Assembly: GCF_018860165.1 (NCBI RefSeq)
Contig: NZ_JAHKNG010000002.1
Location: 186,001-250,000 of the forward strand
Direction of reading: 5' to 3'
DNA length: 64,000 nucleotides
Source: Paracoccus marinaquae
GTDB lineage: Bacteria > Pseudomonadota > Alphaproteobacteria > Rhodobacterales > Rhodobacteraceae
Part shown: positions 15,486 through 25,120 of the stretch, one piece after another
Position numbering within the stretch: the stretch's first letter is position 1
Layout: each line of letters opens with the position of its first letter
Program-made: the position numbers and the translations under genes
The notes under the pieces: generated by a model
Seen by the model: the letters and a program-made list of their open reading frames with translations, nothing else
Told to the model about the DNA's origin: nothing
Databases searched by the model: none

Positions 15486-15558
15486 CCTGCAACAGCAGTG
15501 ATTCAGATTATCTGACGGAAGGGAACCCAGTGCGAGTCACAGGCGAAGGCCGTTGGTC

Positions 15559-17862
15559 TCAGTTTCCGCCCAGAATGCCGTTCAGCACCTGGCTCAGCGC
15601 GTCGTCCGAACTGACCGAATTGCTGCTGCCGGGCGTTCGCGGCGCCCCTCCCTGAACCTCGGTCGGTGCGGTGATGACGCGCCCGCCGCCCTGAGGGGCG
15701 CGGCGTTCGCCATCGACGCTGTTCATCACGCCGGCCAGGGCGGCGGCCAGCGGGTCGTCCGCTGAACCCGAGGTGACCACTTTGGGCGTGCTGGTGCCTT
15801 CCGAGACGATGATGCCGCTGCCATCGGGCGAGACCGTCGAAAGCGGCAGTTCCGGCAGTCCGTCGTGAATTTCGGACATCACCGCCTGCCAGATCTCGGC
15901 CGGAAGCCCGCCCCCGGTCACGCCTTTCAGCGGGGTGTTGTCGTCATAGCCCATCCAGACCCCGGTCACATATTGCTCGGTGAAGCCGACGAACCAGGCG
16001 TCACGATAGCTGCTGGTGGTGCCGGTCTTGCCGGCGGCGGGGCGCGATCCCAGCCGGGCGCGGGTGCCGGTGCCCGAATCGATGACCTGCTGCATCATGT
16101 AGATCAGCTGTCCGGCGGCGCGCTGGCTGATGACGCGCTGGCCCATGCCGCCCAGCTGGCCCATCAGCGGCTGGTCGTCGCCCTTGATGCTCAGCTCGAC
16201 CAGGCCGTAGGGCGCGACCGAGGTGCCGCCATTGCGGATCCCCGCATAGGCGCCGGTCAGTTCCAGCAGCGTCGCCTCGGAGGCCCCAAGCCCCAGCGAG
16301 GGACTGGTGGTCAGGTTGCTCACGATCCCGAAGTCATAGGCCACGCGGCGCACCGCATCGCGCCCCACCGCCTCTTGCAGGCGGATCGTCGCGGTGTTCA
16401 GCGAGTTCTTCAGCGCGCTGGTGAGCGGCACCTGGCCATAGAACTTGCGGGTGTAGTTCTGTGGTGACCAGGGCTTGCTGCCGGGGATCCGGATGGTCAG
16501 CGGGCCGTCCTGAACCAGATCCGAGGGCGAATATCCGGCATCCAGCGCGGCCGCATAAACAAAGGGCTTGAAGCTGGAACCGGTCTGCCGCTTGGCCTGG
16601 GTGGCGCGGTTGAAGGCGCCGTTGACGGTGGTGTCGCGGCCGCCGACCATCGCGCGGACGGCACCATCGGCAGACATCACGACGACGGCTGCCTCGGCCT
16701 TGCTGCCGTCATTGACCTTTTCGGCAAAGACCCGCTGCAGGGCGCGCTCGGCCGCGCGCTGGATGCCCTGATCGAAGGTGGTCTTGATGGTAACGTCCTC
16801 GGTGGTCTCGCTGGTCAGGAAGCCGGGGCCCGATTCCATCACCCAGTCGGCGAAATAGCCGCCGGCGCGCTCGGCCGCGGCCTTGGACAGAACCGCCGGG
16901 TTTGCCTTGGCGCTGGCGAGTTCCTGTTCGGTCAGATAGCCCTGATCGCGCATCAGCCCGAGGATGACGCCGGCGCGGTCCTGGCTGCGCTGCAGATCGG
17001 CGGTCGGCGCGAAATAGCTGGGCGCCTTCAGCAGGCCGGCCAGCATCGCGGCCTCGGCCGGGGTCACATCGGTCGCGGGCTTGTTGAAATACCGCTGGCT
17101 GGCGGCCTCGAAACCGCGCGCGCCGGCGCCCAGATAGGACCGGTTCATATAGATATTGAGGATGTCATCCTTGGAATACTTTGCCTCCAGCGCGAAGGCG
17201 AAGGGCACCTCCTTGACCTTCCGCCACAGGCTGCTGGTGCGGCAGTCGGCCTCGAACTCGGCCTCGTTCTTCCAGCGGATCGGATCGAAACTGTCGCCAA
17301 GGCACAGCAGCTTTGCCACCTGCTGGGTAATGGTCGAGCCGCCATTGCCCTCCAGCGGCCCGCGCCCTTCGGCAAGGTTGATCCTGATCGCGCCGGCGAT
17401 GCCGCGCGGGCTGACGCCCAGATGGCCGTAGAAGCGGCGATCCTCGGTCGCGATCACCGCCTCACGCAAGACGGGCGCGATCCGGTCGCTGGTCACGGTG
17501 CCGAAGGTCTCGCCACGCCAGGCGAAGACGCGGCCCTCGCGGTCCAGCATGGTCACCGATCCGCGGGCGCGGGCGTCGAACAGATCCTCGGGCTCGGGCA
17601 GGCCGCTGTAATAATAGAGCGAGGCGCCGCCGATGATCAGCGCCATCACCATCGCCAGCCGCCAGATCGAGCCCCAGACGACGCGCCAGATCAGGCCGAT
17701 CGTGCCGGAAATCGCGCGCAGAACCGCGTTGCCGCGCCGGGGCGGGCGCGACTTGTGCCGCTTGACGCCGCTTTTGCCCGTCGCAGAGGGTTTGGAAATG
17801 CTGCGCTTTTCGGCAACGGGGCTGCGGCCCGTGCGCTTCGGGGTGCCGGTGGGTCGTTTCAT
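15559..17862 (-). CDS. Class A penicillin-binding protein (glycosyltransferase/transpeptidase)
   Basis: A protein of 767 residues from the ATG at 17862; the open frame extends further upstream but that part is not family-like. Seen: a basic cytoplasmic N-terminus, one membrane anchor (LAMVMALIIGGASLYYYSG), the GT51 domain with EDRRFYGHLGVSPRG and GGSTITQQVAK, and the transpeptidase with SxxK (TGSSFKPF), SxN (KNSLNTA) and KTG (AGKTGTTSS). The tail is Gly/Ser/Pro-rich. Known: it polymerises and cross-links peptidoglycan in the periplasm. It is monocistronic and divergent from amtB. Confidence 0.93.
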   Translation of the reverse strand: MKRPTGTPKRTGRSPVAEKRSISKPSATGKSGVKRHKSRPPRRGNAVLRAISGTIGLIWRVVWGSIWRLAMVMALIIGGASLYYYSGLPEPEDLFDARARGSVTMLDREGRVFAWRGETFGTVTSDRIAPVLREAVIATEDRRFYGHLGVSPRGIAGAIRINLAEGRGPLEGNGGSTITQQVAKLLCLGDSFDPIRWKNEAEFEADCRTSSLWRKVKEVPFAFALEAKYSKDDILNIYMNRSYLGAGARGFEAASQRYFNKPATDVTPAEAAMLAGLLKAPSYFAPTADLQRSQDRAGVILGLMRDQGYLTEQELASAKANPAVLSKAAAERAGGYFADWVMESGPGFLTSETTEDVTIKTTFDQGIQRAAERALQRVFAEKVNDGSKAEAAVVVMSADGAVRAMVGGRDTTVNGAFNRATQAKRQTGSSFKPFVYAAALDAGYSPSDLVQDGPLTIRIPGSKPWSPQNYTRKFYGQVPLTSALKNSLNTATIRLQEAVGRDAVRRVAYDFGIVSNLTTSPSLGLGASEATLLELTGAYAGIRNGGTSVAPYGLVELSIKGDDQPLMGQLGGMGQRVISQRAAGQLIYMMQQVIDSGTGTRARLGSRPAAGKTGTTSSYRDAWFVGFTEQYVTGVWMGYDDNTPLKGVTGGGLPAEIWQAVMSEIHDGLPELPLSTVSPDGSGIIVSEGTSTPKVVTSGSADDPLAAALAGVMNSVDGERRAPQGGGRVITAPTEVQGGAPRTPGSSNSVSSDDALSQVLNGILGGN

Positions 17863-18249
17863 GCCTTGGATGCCTGCGTTTCTGCCGGGCCGGTTGTCCG
17901 GGCCAAATTTCGCGCCAGCATACAGGAAGAATCGCGTCGTGGGAATTGACCTGACCAATCCGTGATGCACCGCAGCAATATCCGCGCATGATCGCGGCAG
18001 CAGCCGTGTCGGAGTCGTCCGAAAACTGCCCAAGCCTTGGGCGCAGGTGCCAGAGAATGGGTCGGATCGCAGGCCAAACCTGCCGGAAACTCGGGCAAAT
18101 CCGGCAATAACTGCCCGATTATCAGGCAAAAGCTGATTCTGCACCGCGGCATTCCGCCCCCAGCTTGTGCGAATTGGTGTGAACCGGGGATCAAGGCATC
18201 AGATGCGGCCCGGCTCGCGGTCGCCGAAGCTAGAAGACAGCGAGGAACC
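17863..18249. other. Divergent intergenic region between PBP and ammonium transporter
   Basis: This 387-bp spacer must hold the promoters of both flanking genes. A search by eye for sigma-54 (-24/-12) and NtrC-type dyads upstream of the ammonium transporter found nothing convincing. No gene or RNA could be supported. Confidence 0.5.
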
Positions 18250-19593
18250 ATGAAACAGAGACTTCCAGGATTGGTCGCGGCGCTGCTGCTGTGTGCGCTG
18301 CCAGCGGTGGCACAGGATGCCGCGGCGCCCGTCGAGACCCCCGCGGTGGCCGAGGCCGTCAGCGCGGAGGTCGCCTATATCTTCAACACGCTGCTGTTCC
18401 TGATCGGCGGCTTTCTGGTCATGTGGATGGCGGCCGGCTTTGCCATGCTGGAAGCCGGGCTGGTGCGGTCCAAGAACGCGACCACGCAGCTGTTCAAGAA
18501 CATCGTCCTCTTCGCCATCGCCGGGATCATGTACTGGCTGGTCGGCTATAACCTGATGTATCCGGGCGACGGCTGGACGGTGCCGGGCGTGATCGGCCAG
18601 ATCTTCAGCCCCAAGACGCTGGATCCGGCTGGCGCGGGCGAAGTCAGCGCGGGCTATTCCGCCGGTTCGGACTTCTTCTTCCAGCTGATGTTCTGCGCCA
18701 CCACCGCCTCGATAGTCTCGGGCACGCTGGCCGAGCGCGTCAAGCTGTGGCCCTTCATGATCTTCACCGTCGTGCTGACCGGGCTCATCTATCCGATCGA
18801 GGCCAGCTGGCAGTGGGGCGGCGGCTTCCTGTCCGAGATGGGCTTCTCGGATTTCGCCGGCTCGACGCTGGTTCATGCCACGGGCGGTTTCGCGGCGCTG
18901 GCCGGTGCCATCGTGCTGGGTGCGCGCTATGGCAAATACCGAGCCGACGGGCGGATGCAGCCGATGCCGGGCTCGAACCTGGCGCTGGCCACGCTGGGCA
19001 CGTTCATCCTGTGGCTGGGCTGGTTCGGTTTCAACGGCGCCTCGCAGCTGGCCATCGGTTCGGTCAATGATGCCGCCGATGTCAGCCGGATCTTCGTGAA
19101 CACCAACATGGCCGCCTCGGCCGGTGCGGTTGCCGCGGTCATCGCCACGCAGCTGCTTTACGGCAAGATCGACCTGACCATGGTGCTGAACGGTGCGCTG
19201 GCGGGCCTCGTGTCGATCACCGCCGAGCCGCTGATGCCCTCGATCCTTGCGGCGGTGCTGATCGGTGCTGTGGGCGGCGGGCTGGCGGTATTCGTGGTGC
19301 CGATGCTGGACCGCCTGAAGATCGACGACGTTGTCGGCGCCATCCCGGTGCACCTTGTCGCCGGGGTCTGGGGCACGATGATCGTCCCGGCGACCAATCC
19401 CGATACCAGCTTCGTCACCCAGGCCACCGGCATCCTTGCGATCGGCGCCTTCACCTTCGTTCTCAGCATGATCCTCTGGACGGTGCTGAAGATGACGGTC
19501 GGCATCCGGGTGGATCGCGAAGCCGAGATCAACGGGCTCGACATCTCGGAAATGGGGATGGAAGCCTATCCGGACTTCGTGCAGGCGAAATAG
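18250..19593 (+). CDS. amtB: Ammonium transporter, Amt family
   Basis: A protein of 447 residues from the ATG at 18250, which follows GAGGAA; upstream in-frame starts are rejected because this ATG opens a clean signal peptide (LVAALLLCALPAVAQ). Seen: about 11 membrane segments and Amt signatures such as MWMAAGFAMLEAGLVRSKN, ASIVSGTLAERVKLW, STLVHATGGFAALAGA and AIPVHLVAGVWGT with the conserved pore histidine. Known: Amt proteins conduct ammonium and are gated by the PII protein GlnK. No glnK lies next to it here, unlike in many bacteria. Confidence 0.95.
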   Translation: MKQRLPGLVAALLLCALPAVAQDAAAPVETPAVAEAVSAEVAYIFNTLLFLIGGFLVMWMAAGFAMLEAGLVRSKNATTQLFKNIVLFAIAGIMYWLVGYNLMYPGDGWTVPGVIGQIFSPKTLDPAGAGEVSAGYSAGSDFFFQLMFCATTASIVSGTLAERVKLWPFMIFTVVLTGLIYPIEASWQWGGGFLSEMGFSDFAGSTLVHATGGFAALAGAIVLGARYGKYRADGRMQPMPGSNLALATLGTFILWLGWFGFNGASQLAIGSVNDAADVSRIFVNTNMAASAGAVAAVIATQLLYGKIDLTMVLNGALAGLVSITAEPLMPSILAAVLIGAVGGGLAVFVVPMLDRLKIDDVVGAIPVHLVAGVWGTMIVPATNPDTSFVTQATGILAIGAFTFVLSMILWTVLKMTVGIRVDREAEINGLDISEMGMEAYPDFVQAK

Positions 19594-19697
19594 CCGGCAC
19601 AACGGGTCTCTTCCCGGAGAGGGGGCGGGCTGCGCAAGCGGCTCGCCCTTTCCGTTCGGCGCGGGCTGCAGCGCGGGTGCGACCGGCGTTGGCCGGA

Positions 19698-20699
19698 TCA
19701 GGCGACCCGGCTGACCACGAAATCGGCCAGATCGGACAGCATGGCGCGAATCGGATGATCCGGCAGCGCCTGCAACGCCGCCTTGGCACGACCCGCCCAT
19801 TCCAGCGCGTCCTGTCGCGCCGCCTGCATCGTACCGTGACGGGCCAGTAATTGCAGGGCCTGCTCCAGATCACCCTCGCGCTGGTCGCCCTTCTCGATGG
19901 TCCGGCTCCAGAAGGCGCGTTCCTCGGCATCCGCCCTGGCGACGGCCTTGATGACCGGCAGGGTCAGTTTCCGTTCGCGGAAATCGTCACCGACATTCTT
20001 GCCGATGGTCTGCGTCGCGCCGCCGTAATCCAGCAGGTCGTCGACGATCTGGAAGGCGATCCCCAGGGCGTCGCCATAGTCGAACATGGCCTGCACCTGC
20101 GCCGCCGGGGCGCCGGCGATCACCCCGCCGACCTCGGTCGCGGCCGAGAACAGCGCCGCGGTCTTGCCGCGGATCACCTGCAGATACAGCGCCTCGTCGG
20201 TGCGCAGGTCCTGCGCGGCGGTCAGTTGCAGCACCTCGCCCTCGGCGATGGTCGCGCTGGCATTGGCGAGGATCTCGAGCGTCCGCAGATTGCCCGGCTC
20301 GACCATCAGCTGGAAGCTGCGCGCGAACAGGTAGTCGCCGACCAGAACCGAGGACTTGTTGTCCCACAGCAGGTTCGCCGTCGGTCGCCCGCGCCGCTGG
20401 CTGCTTTCGTCCACCACATCGTCATGCAGCAGCGTGGCGGTGTGGATGAACTCGACGGTCGCGGCCAGATGGATGTGGAAGGGGCCGTCATAGCCGGCCA
20501 GCTTGGCCGTCGCCAGCGTCAGCATCGGGCGCAGCCGCTTGCCGCCCGCCTCGATCAGATGCGCCGTCACCTCGGGGATGCGCGGCGCGTGATGGCTGCT
20601 CATGCGTTGCCGGATCAGGGCGTTGACCGCCTCCATCTCCGTGGCCAGTTCGGCCGACAGTTGATCCAGCGGTTTCTGGACGTTTTCTTTCACACCCAT
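19698..20699 (-). CDS. Polyprenyl (decaprenyl-type) diphosphate synthase
   Basis: A protein of about 333 residues; the ATG at 20705 is an equal alternative. Seen: GGKRLRPMLTLA, the first aspartate-rich motif LLHDDVVDES, and the second QIVDDLLDYGG, with GKTAALFSAATEVGG and GKNVGDDFRERKLTLPVI between and after. These are the signatures of long-chain trans-prenyl synthases such as IspB/DdsA. Known: they make the ubiquinone side chain from IPP and FPP; in Rhodobacteraceae this is usually Q-10, so decaprenyl is likely but chain length is inferred. It is divergent from the DUF2007 gene with a 75-bp spacer. Confidence 0.9.
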   Translation of the reverse strand: MGVKENVQKPLDQLSAELATEMEAVNALIRQRMSSHHAPRIPEVTAHLIEAGGKRLRPMLTLATAKLAGYDGPFHIHLAATVEFIHTATLLHDDVVDESSQRRGRPTANLLWDNKSSVLVGDYLFARSFQLMVEPGNLRTLEILANASATIAEGEVLQLTAAQDLRTDEALYLQVIRGKTAALFSAATEVGGVIAGAPAAQVQAMFDYGDALGIAFQIVDDLLDYGGATQTIGKNVGDDFRERKLTLPVIKAVARADAEERAFWSRTIEKGDQREGDLEQALQLLARHGTMQAARQDALEWAGRAKAALQALPDHPIRAMLSDLADFVVSRVA

Positions 20700-20774
20700 G
20701 CCCATACCCCGTTGCTGGCCCAACGCATTGCCACGCCATCGACAAATTCGCAACCGCCGCTTACCTATTGAGCC

Positions 20775-20984
20775 ATGAAAGAGCTATTGCGCAGCACCGA
20801 TCCCGTCCGCATCTCGCGCGTCCTGGGCCTGTTGGGGGCCGAGGGCATCATGGCTTTCGAGATGGATCAGCACATGAGCGTGCTGGAAGGATCAATCGGC
20901 ATACTGCCGCGCCGGATCATGGTCGCCTCCCGCGACGAGTTCATGGCCCGCGCCATCCTGCGCGATGCCGGGCTGGATGACTGA
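20775..20984 (+). CDS. DUF2007-type small protein
   Basis: A 69-residue protein. Seen: MKELLRSTDPVRISRVLGLL, then EMDQHMSVLEGSIGILPRRI and a DEFMARAIL helix, matching the ferredoxin-like DUF2007 family (once called putative signal-transducing protein). Function is unknown. Its end overlaps the start of the methyltransferase gene by 8 bp, an arrangement common in Rhodobacteraceae, so the two are probably co-transcribed. Confidence 0.85.
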   Translation: MKELLRSTDPVRISRVLGLLGAEGIMAFEMDQHMSVLEGSIGILPRRIMVASRDEFMARAILRDAGLDD

Positions 20985-21735
20985 CAGCCGCGAGGACGGC
21001 TTTCTAGGCGGTCGGTTGCGGATTGCCCAGCCGGCGCGGGGCTATCGCTCGGGCGCCGATGCGGTGATGCTGGCCGCCGCCTGCCCCGCAAGCCCCGGCG
21101 AATCGGTGCTGGAACTGGGCTGCGGCGCGGGGGTCGCCAGCCTCTGCCTCGGCTGGCGCGTTCCCGGCCTGCGGCTGATCGGGCTGGAACGGCAGGCCGA
21201 CTATGCCGATCTGGCGCGTCGCAATGCCGCGGCCAACGGCATCGCCCTGACGGTGCTGACCGGCGATCTTGCGGACCCGCCACCCGAGTTGCGCGGGCAG
21301 AGCCTCGATCACGTCATCGCCAACCCCCCGTATTTCCTGTCCGGCACCTCGGCGCCGCAGCCGGGGCGCGCCGCCGCGCGGCAGGAGGCGACGCCGCTGG
21401 CCCTCTGGATCGACGCCGGGCTGAGGCGGCTGCGGCCCGGTGGCGTCCTGACGCTGATCCAGCGCGCGGACCGGCTTCAGGACGTTCTGGCCGCGCTGTC
21501 GGGGCGGGCCGGCGCGGTCACGATCCTGCCCCTGGCCGCGCGCGCCGGGCGCGAGGCCGGGCGGATTCTGCTGACGGCGCGCAAGGGCGCGCGCGGCCCG
21601 CTGCGCCTGCTGGCACCGCTGATCCTGCACGCGGGCACCCGGCACGAGGCCGATGGCGAGGATCTGACGCCCGCCGCGCAGGCGGTGCTGCGGCATGGCG
21701 ACACGCTCACGAGGCTGTTTGCGAAAGTCTCGTGA
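20977..21735 (+). CDS. tRNA1(Val) adenine-37 N6-methyltransferase-like SAM enzyme
   Basis: A 252-residue class I methyltransferase. Seen: substrate segment YRSGADAVMLAAACPASPGE, SAM motif VLELGCGAGVASLCL, acidic LIGLERQ, and the catalytic NPPY box (VIANPPYFLSG) typical of exocyclic-amine N-methyltransferases. Known: TrmN6 (YfiC) methylates A37 of tRNA-Val in E. coli; the alphaproteobacterial members are assigned to that family by similarity. The ATG at 20977 overlaps the DUF2007 stop. Confidence 0.85.
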   Translation: MTDSREDGFLGGRLRIAQPARGYRSGADAVMLAAACPASPGESVLELGCGAGVASLCLGWRVPGLRLIGLERQADYADLARRNAAANGIALTVLTGDLADPPPELRGQSLDHVIANPPYFLSGTSAPQPGRAAARQEATPLALWIDAGLRRLRPGGVLTLIQRADRLQDVLAALSGRAGAVTILPLAARAGREAGRILLTARKGARGPLRLLAPLILHAGTRHEADGEDLTPAAQAVLRHGDTLTRLFAKVS

Positions 21736-21794
21736 CAAACACGGAAAGCTGTGCTGCAATCCCTTGGTTCGACACAACCACAGAGGAGGACGCG

Positions 21795-21959
21795 ATGTCG
21801 GTTACTTCCCATGTCGAGGAGCTGCGCAGGAAGCACCAGACCCTTTCGGACGCCGTTGAAAAGGCTCAGAGAAGTCCGGGGGCCAGCGATCTTGAGATTA
21901 CCGCGATGAAACGGGAAAAGCTTCGCCTCAAGGAAGAAATCACCCGCCTGTCCCATTGA
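21795..21959 (+). CDS. YdcH-family (DUF465) small coiled-coil protein
   Basis: A 54-residue protein with a strong ribosome site (GAGGAGGA) before the ATG at 21795. Seen: an all-helical, charged sequence, with HVEELRRKHQTLSDAVEKAQ followed by an LEITAMKREKLRLKEEIT segment, matching the YdcH/DUF465 family. Function is unknown. A hairpin terminator follows 30 bp downstream. Confidence 0.9.
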   Translation: MSVTSHVEELRRKHQTLSDAVEKAQRSPGASDLEITAMKREKLRLKEEITRLSH

Positions 21960-21988
21960 TCCGTTGAACAGTGACAGAGTTATGAACA

Positions 21989-22013
21989 AGGCCCGCGCAA
22001 ACTGCGCGGGCCT
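21989..22013. terminator. Hairpin terminator between convergent genes
   Basis: An 11-bp perfect stem, AGGCCCGCGCA (21989-21999) with TGCGCGGGCCT (22003-22013) and a 3-nt loop, followed by CTCTCGTT. It lies between the convergent ydcH and phaB genes and may serve both. The T-tract is weak on the plus strand. Confidence 0.7.
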
Positions 22014-22036
22014 CTCTCGTTGCCGGGCTGGCTGGC

Positions 22037-22762
22037 TCAGACGAAGAACTGGCCGCCATTGGCGCTGATCGTCGAGCCGGTGATGAAGCCGGCCCCGTCG
22101 GAGGCCAGGAACACCACGCAGCGGGCGATTTCCTCGGGCTCGCCCAGACGGCCGACCGGGATCAGCGGGATGATCCGCTCGTTCAGGACCTTCTCGTCGA
22201 TGGCGCGAACCATCTCGGTGCCGATATAGCCGGGGCAGATGGCGTTGACGGTGATGCCCGCCCGCGCACCTTCCTGTGCCAGCGACTTGGTAAAGCCCAG
22301 ATCGCCCGCCTTGGCCGAGGAATAGTTGGCCTGGCCGGCCTGGCCCTTCTGCCCGTTGATCGAACTGATGTTGATCACCCGGCCGAACTTGCGGTCACGC
22401 ATCCCGCCCCAGACCGGATGGGTCATGTTGAACAGGCCCGTCAGGTTGGTGTCGATGACCTCTTTCCACTGCTGCGGCGTCATCTTGTGGAACATGGAGT
22501 CGCGGGTGATGCCGGCATTGTTGACCAGCACGGCGACCGGACCCAGTTCGTCCTCGACCTGCTTGATGCCGGCGGCGCAGGCGTCGTAATCGGCGACCGA
22601 CCATTTGTAGGTCTTGATCCCGGTTTCCGCGGTAAAGGCCTTGGCGGCGTCGTCATTGCCGGCATAGTTCGCCGCAACGGTGTAGCCGGCCTCTTTCAGT
22701 GCCTTCGAAATTGCCGCGCCGATGCCGCGCGACCCCCCTGTCACCAGAGCAACTTTCGACAT
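22037..22762 (-). CDS. phaB: Acetoacetyl-CoA reductase
   Basis: A 241-residue short-chain dehydrogenase. Seen: cofactor motif VTGGSRGIG, NNAG, the catalytic serine in NISSINGQKGQAGQ, and YSSAK; the C-terminus is SANGGQFFV, characteristic of PhaB. Known: it reduces acetoacetyl-CoA to (R)-3-hydroxybutyryl-CoA with NADPH, the second step of polyhydroxybutyrate synthesis. It lies 85 bp downstream of phaA in the same direction, so they probably form an operon; the PHB synthase is not in the window. Confidence 0.95.
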   Translation of the reverse strand: MSKVALVTGGSRGIGAAISKALKEAGYTVAANYAGNDDAAKAFTAETGIKTYKWSVADYDACAAGIKQVEDELGPVAVLVNNAGITRDSMFHKMTPQQWKEVIDTNLTGLFNMTHPVWGGMRDRKFGRVINISSINGQKGQAGQANYSSAKAGDLGFTKSLAQEGARAGITVNAICPGYIGTEMVRAIDEKVLNERIIPLIPVGRLGEPEEIARCVVFLASDGAGFITGSTISANGGQFFV

Positions 22763-22847
22763 GGATCCCTCCTTCCGTTAGAGTCGTTGAAATCTTGCTA
22801 CCCAACGGGGCGTCTGCGCGCAACATGATTGCGCGCAGGATCGTCCG

Positions 22848-24020
22848 TCAGCGTTCGAGACACAGGGCGACGCCCATGCCGCCGCCGATGCACAGCGTCG
22901 CCAGACCCTTCCGGGCATCGCGGCGCTTCATCTCGAACAGAAGCGTATTCAGGATCCGGCAGCCGGAAGCGCCGATCGGGTGGCCGATGGCGATGGCGCC
23001 GCCGTTCACGTTCACGATCGACGGATCCCAGCCCATGTCCTTGTTGACCGCGCAGGCCTGCGCGGCGAAGGCCTCATTCGCCTCGACCAGTTCCAGGTCG
23101 CCGACCGACCAGCCGGCCTTTTCCAGCGCCTTGCGGCTGGCCGGGATCGGGCCGGTGCCCATGATCGCCGGGTCGAGGCCGGCGGTCGCGTAAGAGGCGA
23201 TGCGGGCAATCGGGGTCAGGCCGCGGCGATTCGCCTCATCCTCGGTCATGACCATCACCGCGGCGGCGCCATCGTTCAGACCCGAGGCGTTGGCGGCGGT
23301 CACCGATCCGTCCTTGGTGAAGGCCGGGCGCAGCTTCTGCATCGCCTCGATGGTGGCGCCGTGACGGATATACTCGTCCTTGTCGACCACGATGTCGCCC
23401 TTGCGGGACTTGACGGTATAGCCGACGATCTCGTCGTTGAAACGGCCTTCCTTCTGTGCCGCCTCGGCCTTGTTCTGCGAAGCCACGGCAAATTCGTCCT
23501 GCTGCTCGCGGCTGATCTGCCATTTCTCGGCCACGTTCTCGGCCGTCTGGCCCATGTGGTAGTTGTTGAAGGCGTCCCACAGCCCGTCGCGGATCATCGT
23601 GTCCACGGCCTGCATGTCGCCCATCTTCTGCCCGGCGCGCAGATACGAGGCATGCGCAGACAGCGACATGCTTTCCTGGCCGCCGGCCAGAACGATATCG
23701 GCATCGCCCAGGCAGACCTGCTGGGCCGCCAGCGCGACGGCGCGCAGCCCCGAGCCGCAAACCTGGTTCAGCAGCCATGCCGGCGCTTCCTTGGGCAGGC
23801 CGGCATTGATATGCGCCTGGCGCGCCGGGTTCTGGCCCTGGGCGGCGGTCAGCACCTGCCCCAGGATGGTTTCGCTGACCTCGGCGGGGTCCACCCCGGC
23901 GCGAGAGACGACCTCCTTCAGGACGACCGCGCCGAGGTCGTGGGCCGGCACATTGGCGAATGATCCAAGAAAACTGCCGACCGGCGTGCGGGCGGCTGAT
24001 ACGATAACGGCTTTGGTCAT
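22848..24020 (-). CDS. phaA: Acetyl-CoA C-acetyltransferase (beta-ketothiolase)
   Basis: A protein of 390 residues from the ATG at 24020 behind AAGGAG. Seen: the acylated cysteine in [15 protein letters not shown], the GHPIGASG box and the second cysteine in [15 protein letters not shown], and the start [15 protein letters not shown]. Length is normal for the thiolase family. Known: it condenses two acetyl-CoA to acetoacetyl-CoA, first step of PHB synthesis. First gene of the phaAB pair. Confidence 0.95.
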   Translation of the reverse strand: MTKAVIVSAARTPVGSFLGSFANVPAHDLGAVVLKEVVSRAGVDPAEVSETILGQVLTAAQGQNPARQAHINAGLPKEAPAWLLNQVCGSGLRAVALAAQQVCLGDADIVLAGGQESMSLSAHASYLRAGQKMGDMQAVDTMIRDGLWDAFNNYHMGQTAENVAEKWQISREQQDEFAVASQNKAEAAQKEGRFNDEIVGYTVKSRKGDIVVDKDEYIRHGATIEAMQKLRPAFTKDGSVTAANASGLNDGAAAVMVMTEDEANRRGLTPIARIASYATAGLDPAIMGTGPIPASRKALEKAGWSVGDLELVEANEAFAAQACAVNKDMGWDPSIVNVNGGAIAIGHPIGASGCRILNTLLFEMKRRDARKGLATLCIGGGMGVALCLER

Positions 24021-24205
24021 GTCGGGCTCCTTCCCCTCGACGCCGGAACATCGGCGAATCGCGGCTAGGATGCGGGTTCGTGCCGTCGCGTCAAGCGCAT
24101 CGCGGGCCAAACCGTTCAGAACAGATGTGCTTTGCGGATGGTGCAACCCTCGGCCCGCGCGGGCCCCCTCTTCCGGGGCGGAACCTGCCGGCGAGGCCGG
24201 GAACC

Positions 24206-25021
24206 TCAGCGTCGTGCGATCGATGGCGGGTTTTTCCACGGCGGGGCGATGGTCGGCGCCCCGAAATAATAGCCTTGCAGGCAGTCGATGCCGTTATCGA
24301 TCAGGAAGCTGGCATCCTCGGCCGTCTCGACCGATTCGGCGACGGTGAACATGTCGAAATGCTGCGCGATGGACATCAGCGCGCGGGTCAGGACCTGATT
24401 GTCCGGGTGTTCGGCGATCTCGCGGATGAACTGGCCGTCGATCTTGATCATGTCGAAGCAGAAGTCACGCAGATAGCGGAAGGAGGTGTAGCCTGCGCCG
24501 AAATCGTCCAGCGCCAGCGAAACCCCATGCCGCTGGACCTCGCGCATGAAGTTCTGCACCTGACCCGGCATCCCCATGGCCGAGCTTTCGGTGATTTCCA
24601 GAATCAGTCTTTCGCCGACATGCGGATCCTCGGCGATGCCCTCGCGCAGCAGGCGCAGCCAGTCGGGATAGCCGATCGAGCGCGCCGACATGTTGATCGA
24701 CAGGCGCAGCGACGGATCCTCCATCAGGGCCTCGAGCCCCAGCGACAGCGACAGGCAGTCGATCTGGCGCCCGAGTTCGGTGGTTTCGGCGACGGGCATG
24801 AAATCCTTCAGCGGCACGATGCGGCCGCTGTCGTCGATGATGCGGATCAGCCCTTCATAGAAGGCCGCGCGTTCGGTCCGCTGCGCCTGAACAATGGGCT
24901 GATAGGCCAGCACGCCATGACCGCGTTCGACCGCGGCACGCACGGCAGGCAGGGTCAGCCGGCTTTGCCGGTCGACGGCATAATCCAGCGGCGATCCTTG
25001 GGGCGTGGTGCCGTTGTTCAC
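24206..25021 (-). CDS. Stand-alone EAL-domain protein
   Basis: A 271-residue protein that is almost entirely one EAL domain. Seen: the EAL motif is YEGLIRI, with [20 protein letters not shown], the [10 protein letters not shown] loop, [10 protein letters not shown], a glutamate in [11 protein letters not shown] and QGYYFG. The metal and catalytic acidic residues and lysine are kept although surrounding signature letters vary (AES instead of AEG, DDFGAG instead of DDFGTG). Known: EAL enzymes hydrolyse c-di-GMP; divergent ones can be inactive sensors. No GGDEF or sensor domain is attached. Divergent from tag with a 99-bp spacer. Confidence 0.85.
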   Translation of the reverse strand: MNNGTTPQGSPLDYAVDRQSRLTLPAVRAAVERGHGVLAYQPIVQAQRTERAAFYEGLIRIIDDSGRIVPLKDFMPVAETTELGRQIDCLSLSLGLEALMEDPSLRLSINMSARSIGYPDWLRLLREGIAEDPHVGERLILEITESSAMGMPGQVQNFMREVQRHGVSLALDDFGAGYTSFRYLRDFCFDMIKIDGQFIREIAEHPDNQVLTRALMSIAQHFDMFTVAESVETAEDASFLIDNGIDCLQGYYFGAPTIAPPWKNPPSIARR

Positions 25022-25120
25022 ATCAGGCCTCTTCTACGGACAGGTTTCCTTGCACTCTCGCCATGTTTCCCTAATTTTGCGTCAACTTGCAGGATTTTCT
25101 GGACTCAGGGTTAACAGGCC

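Noticed and set aside
18037-18249. N-terminal extension of the ammonium transporter frame
   Set aside because: The ATG at 18250 has a good ribosome site and opens a proper signal peptide; the extension has no membrane-protein character.
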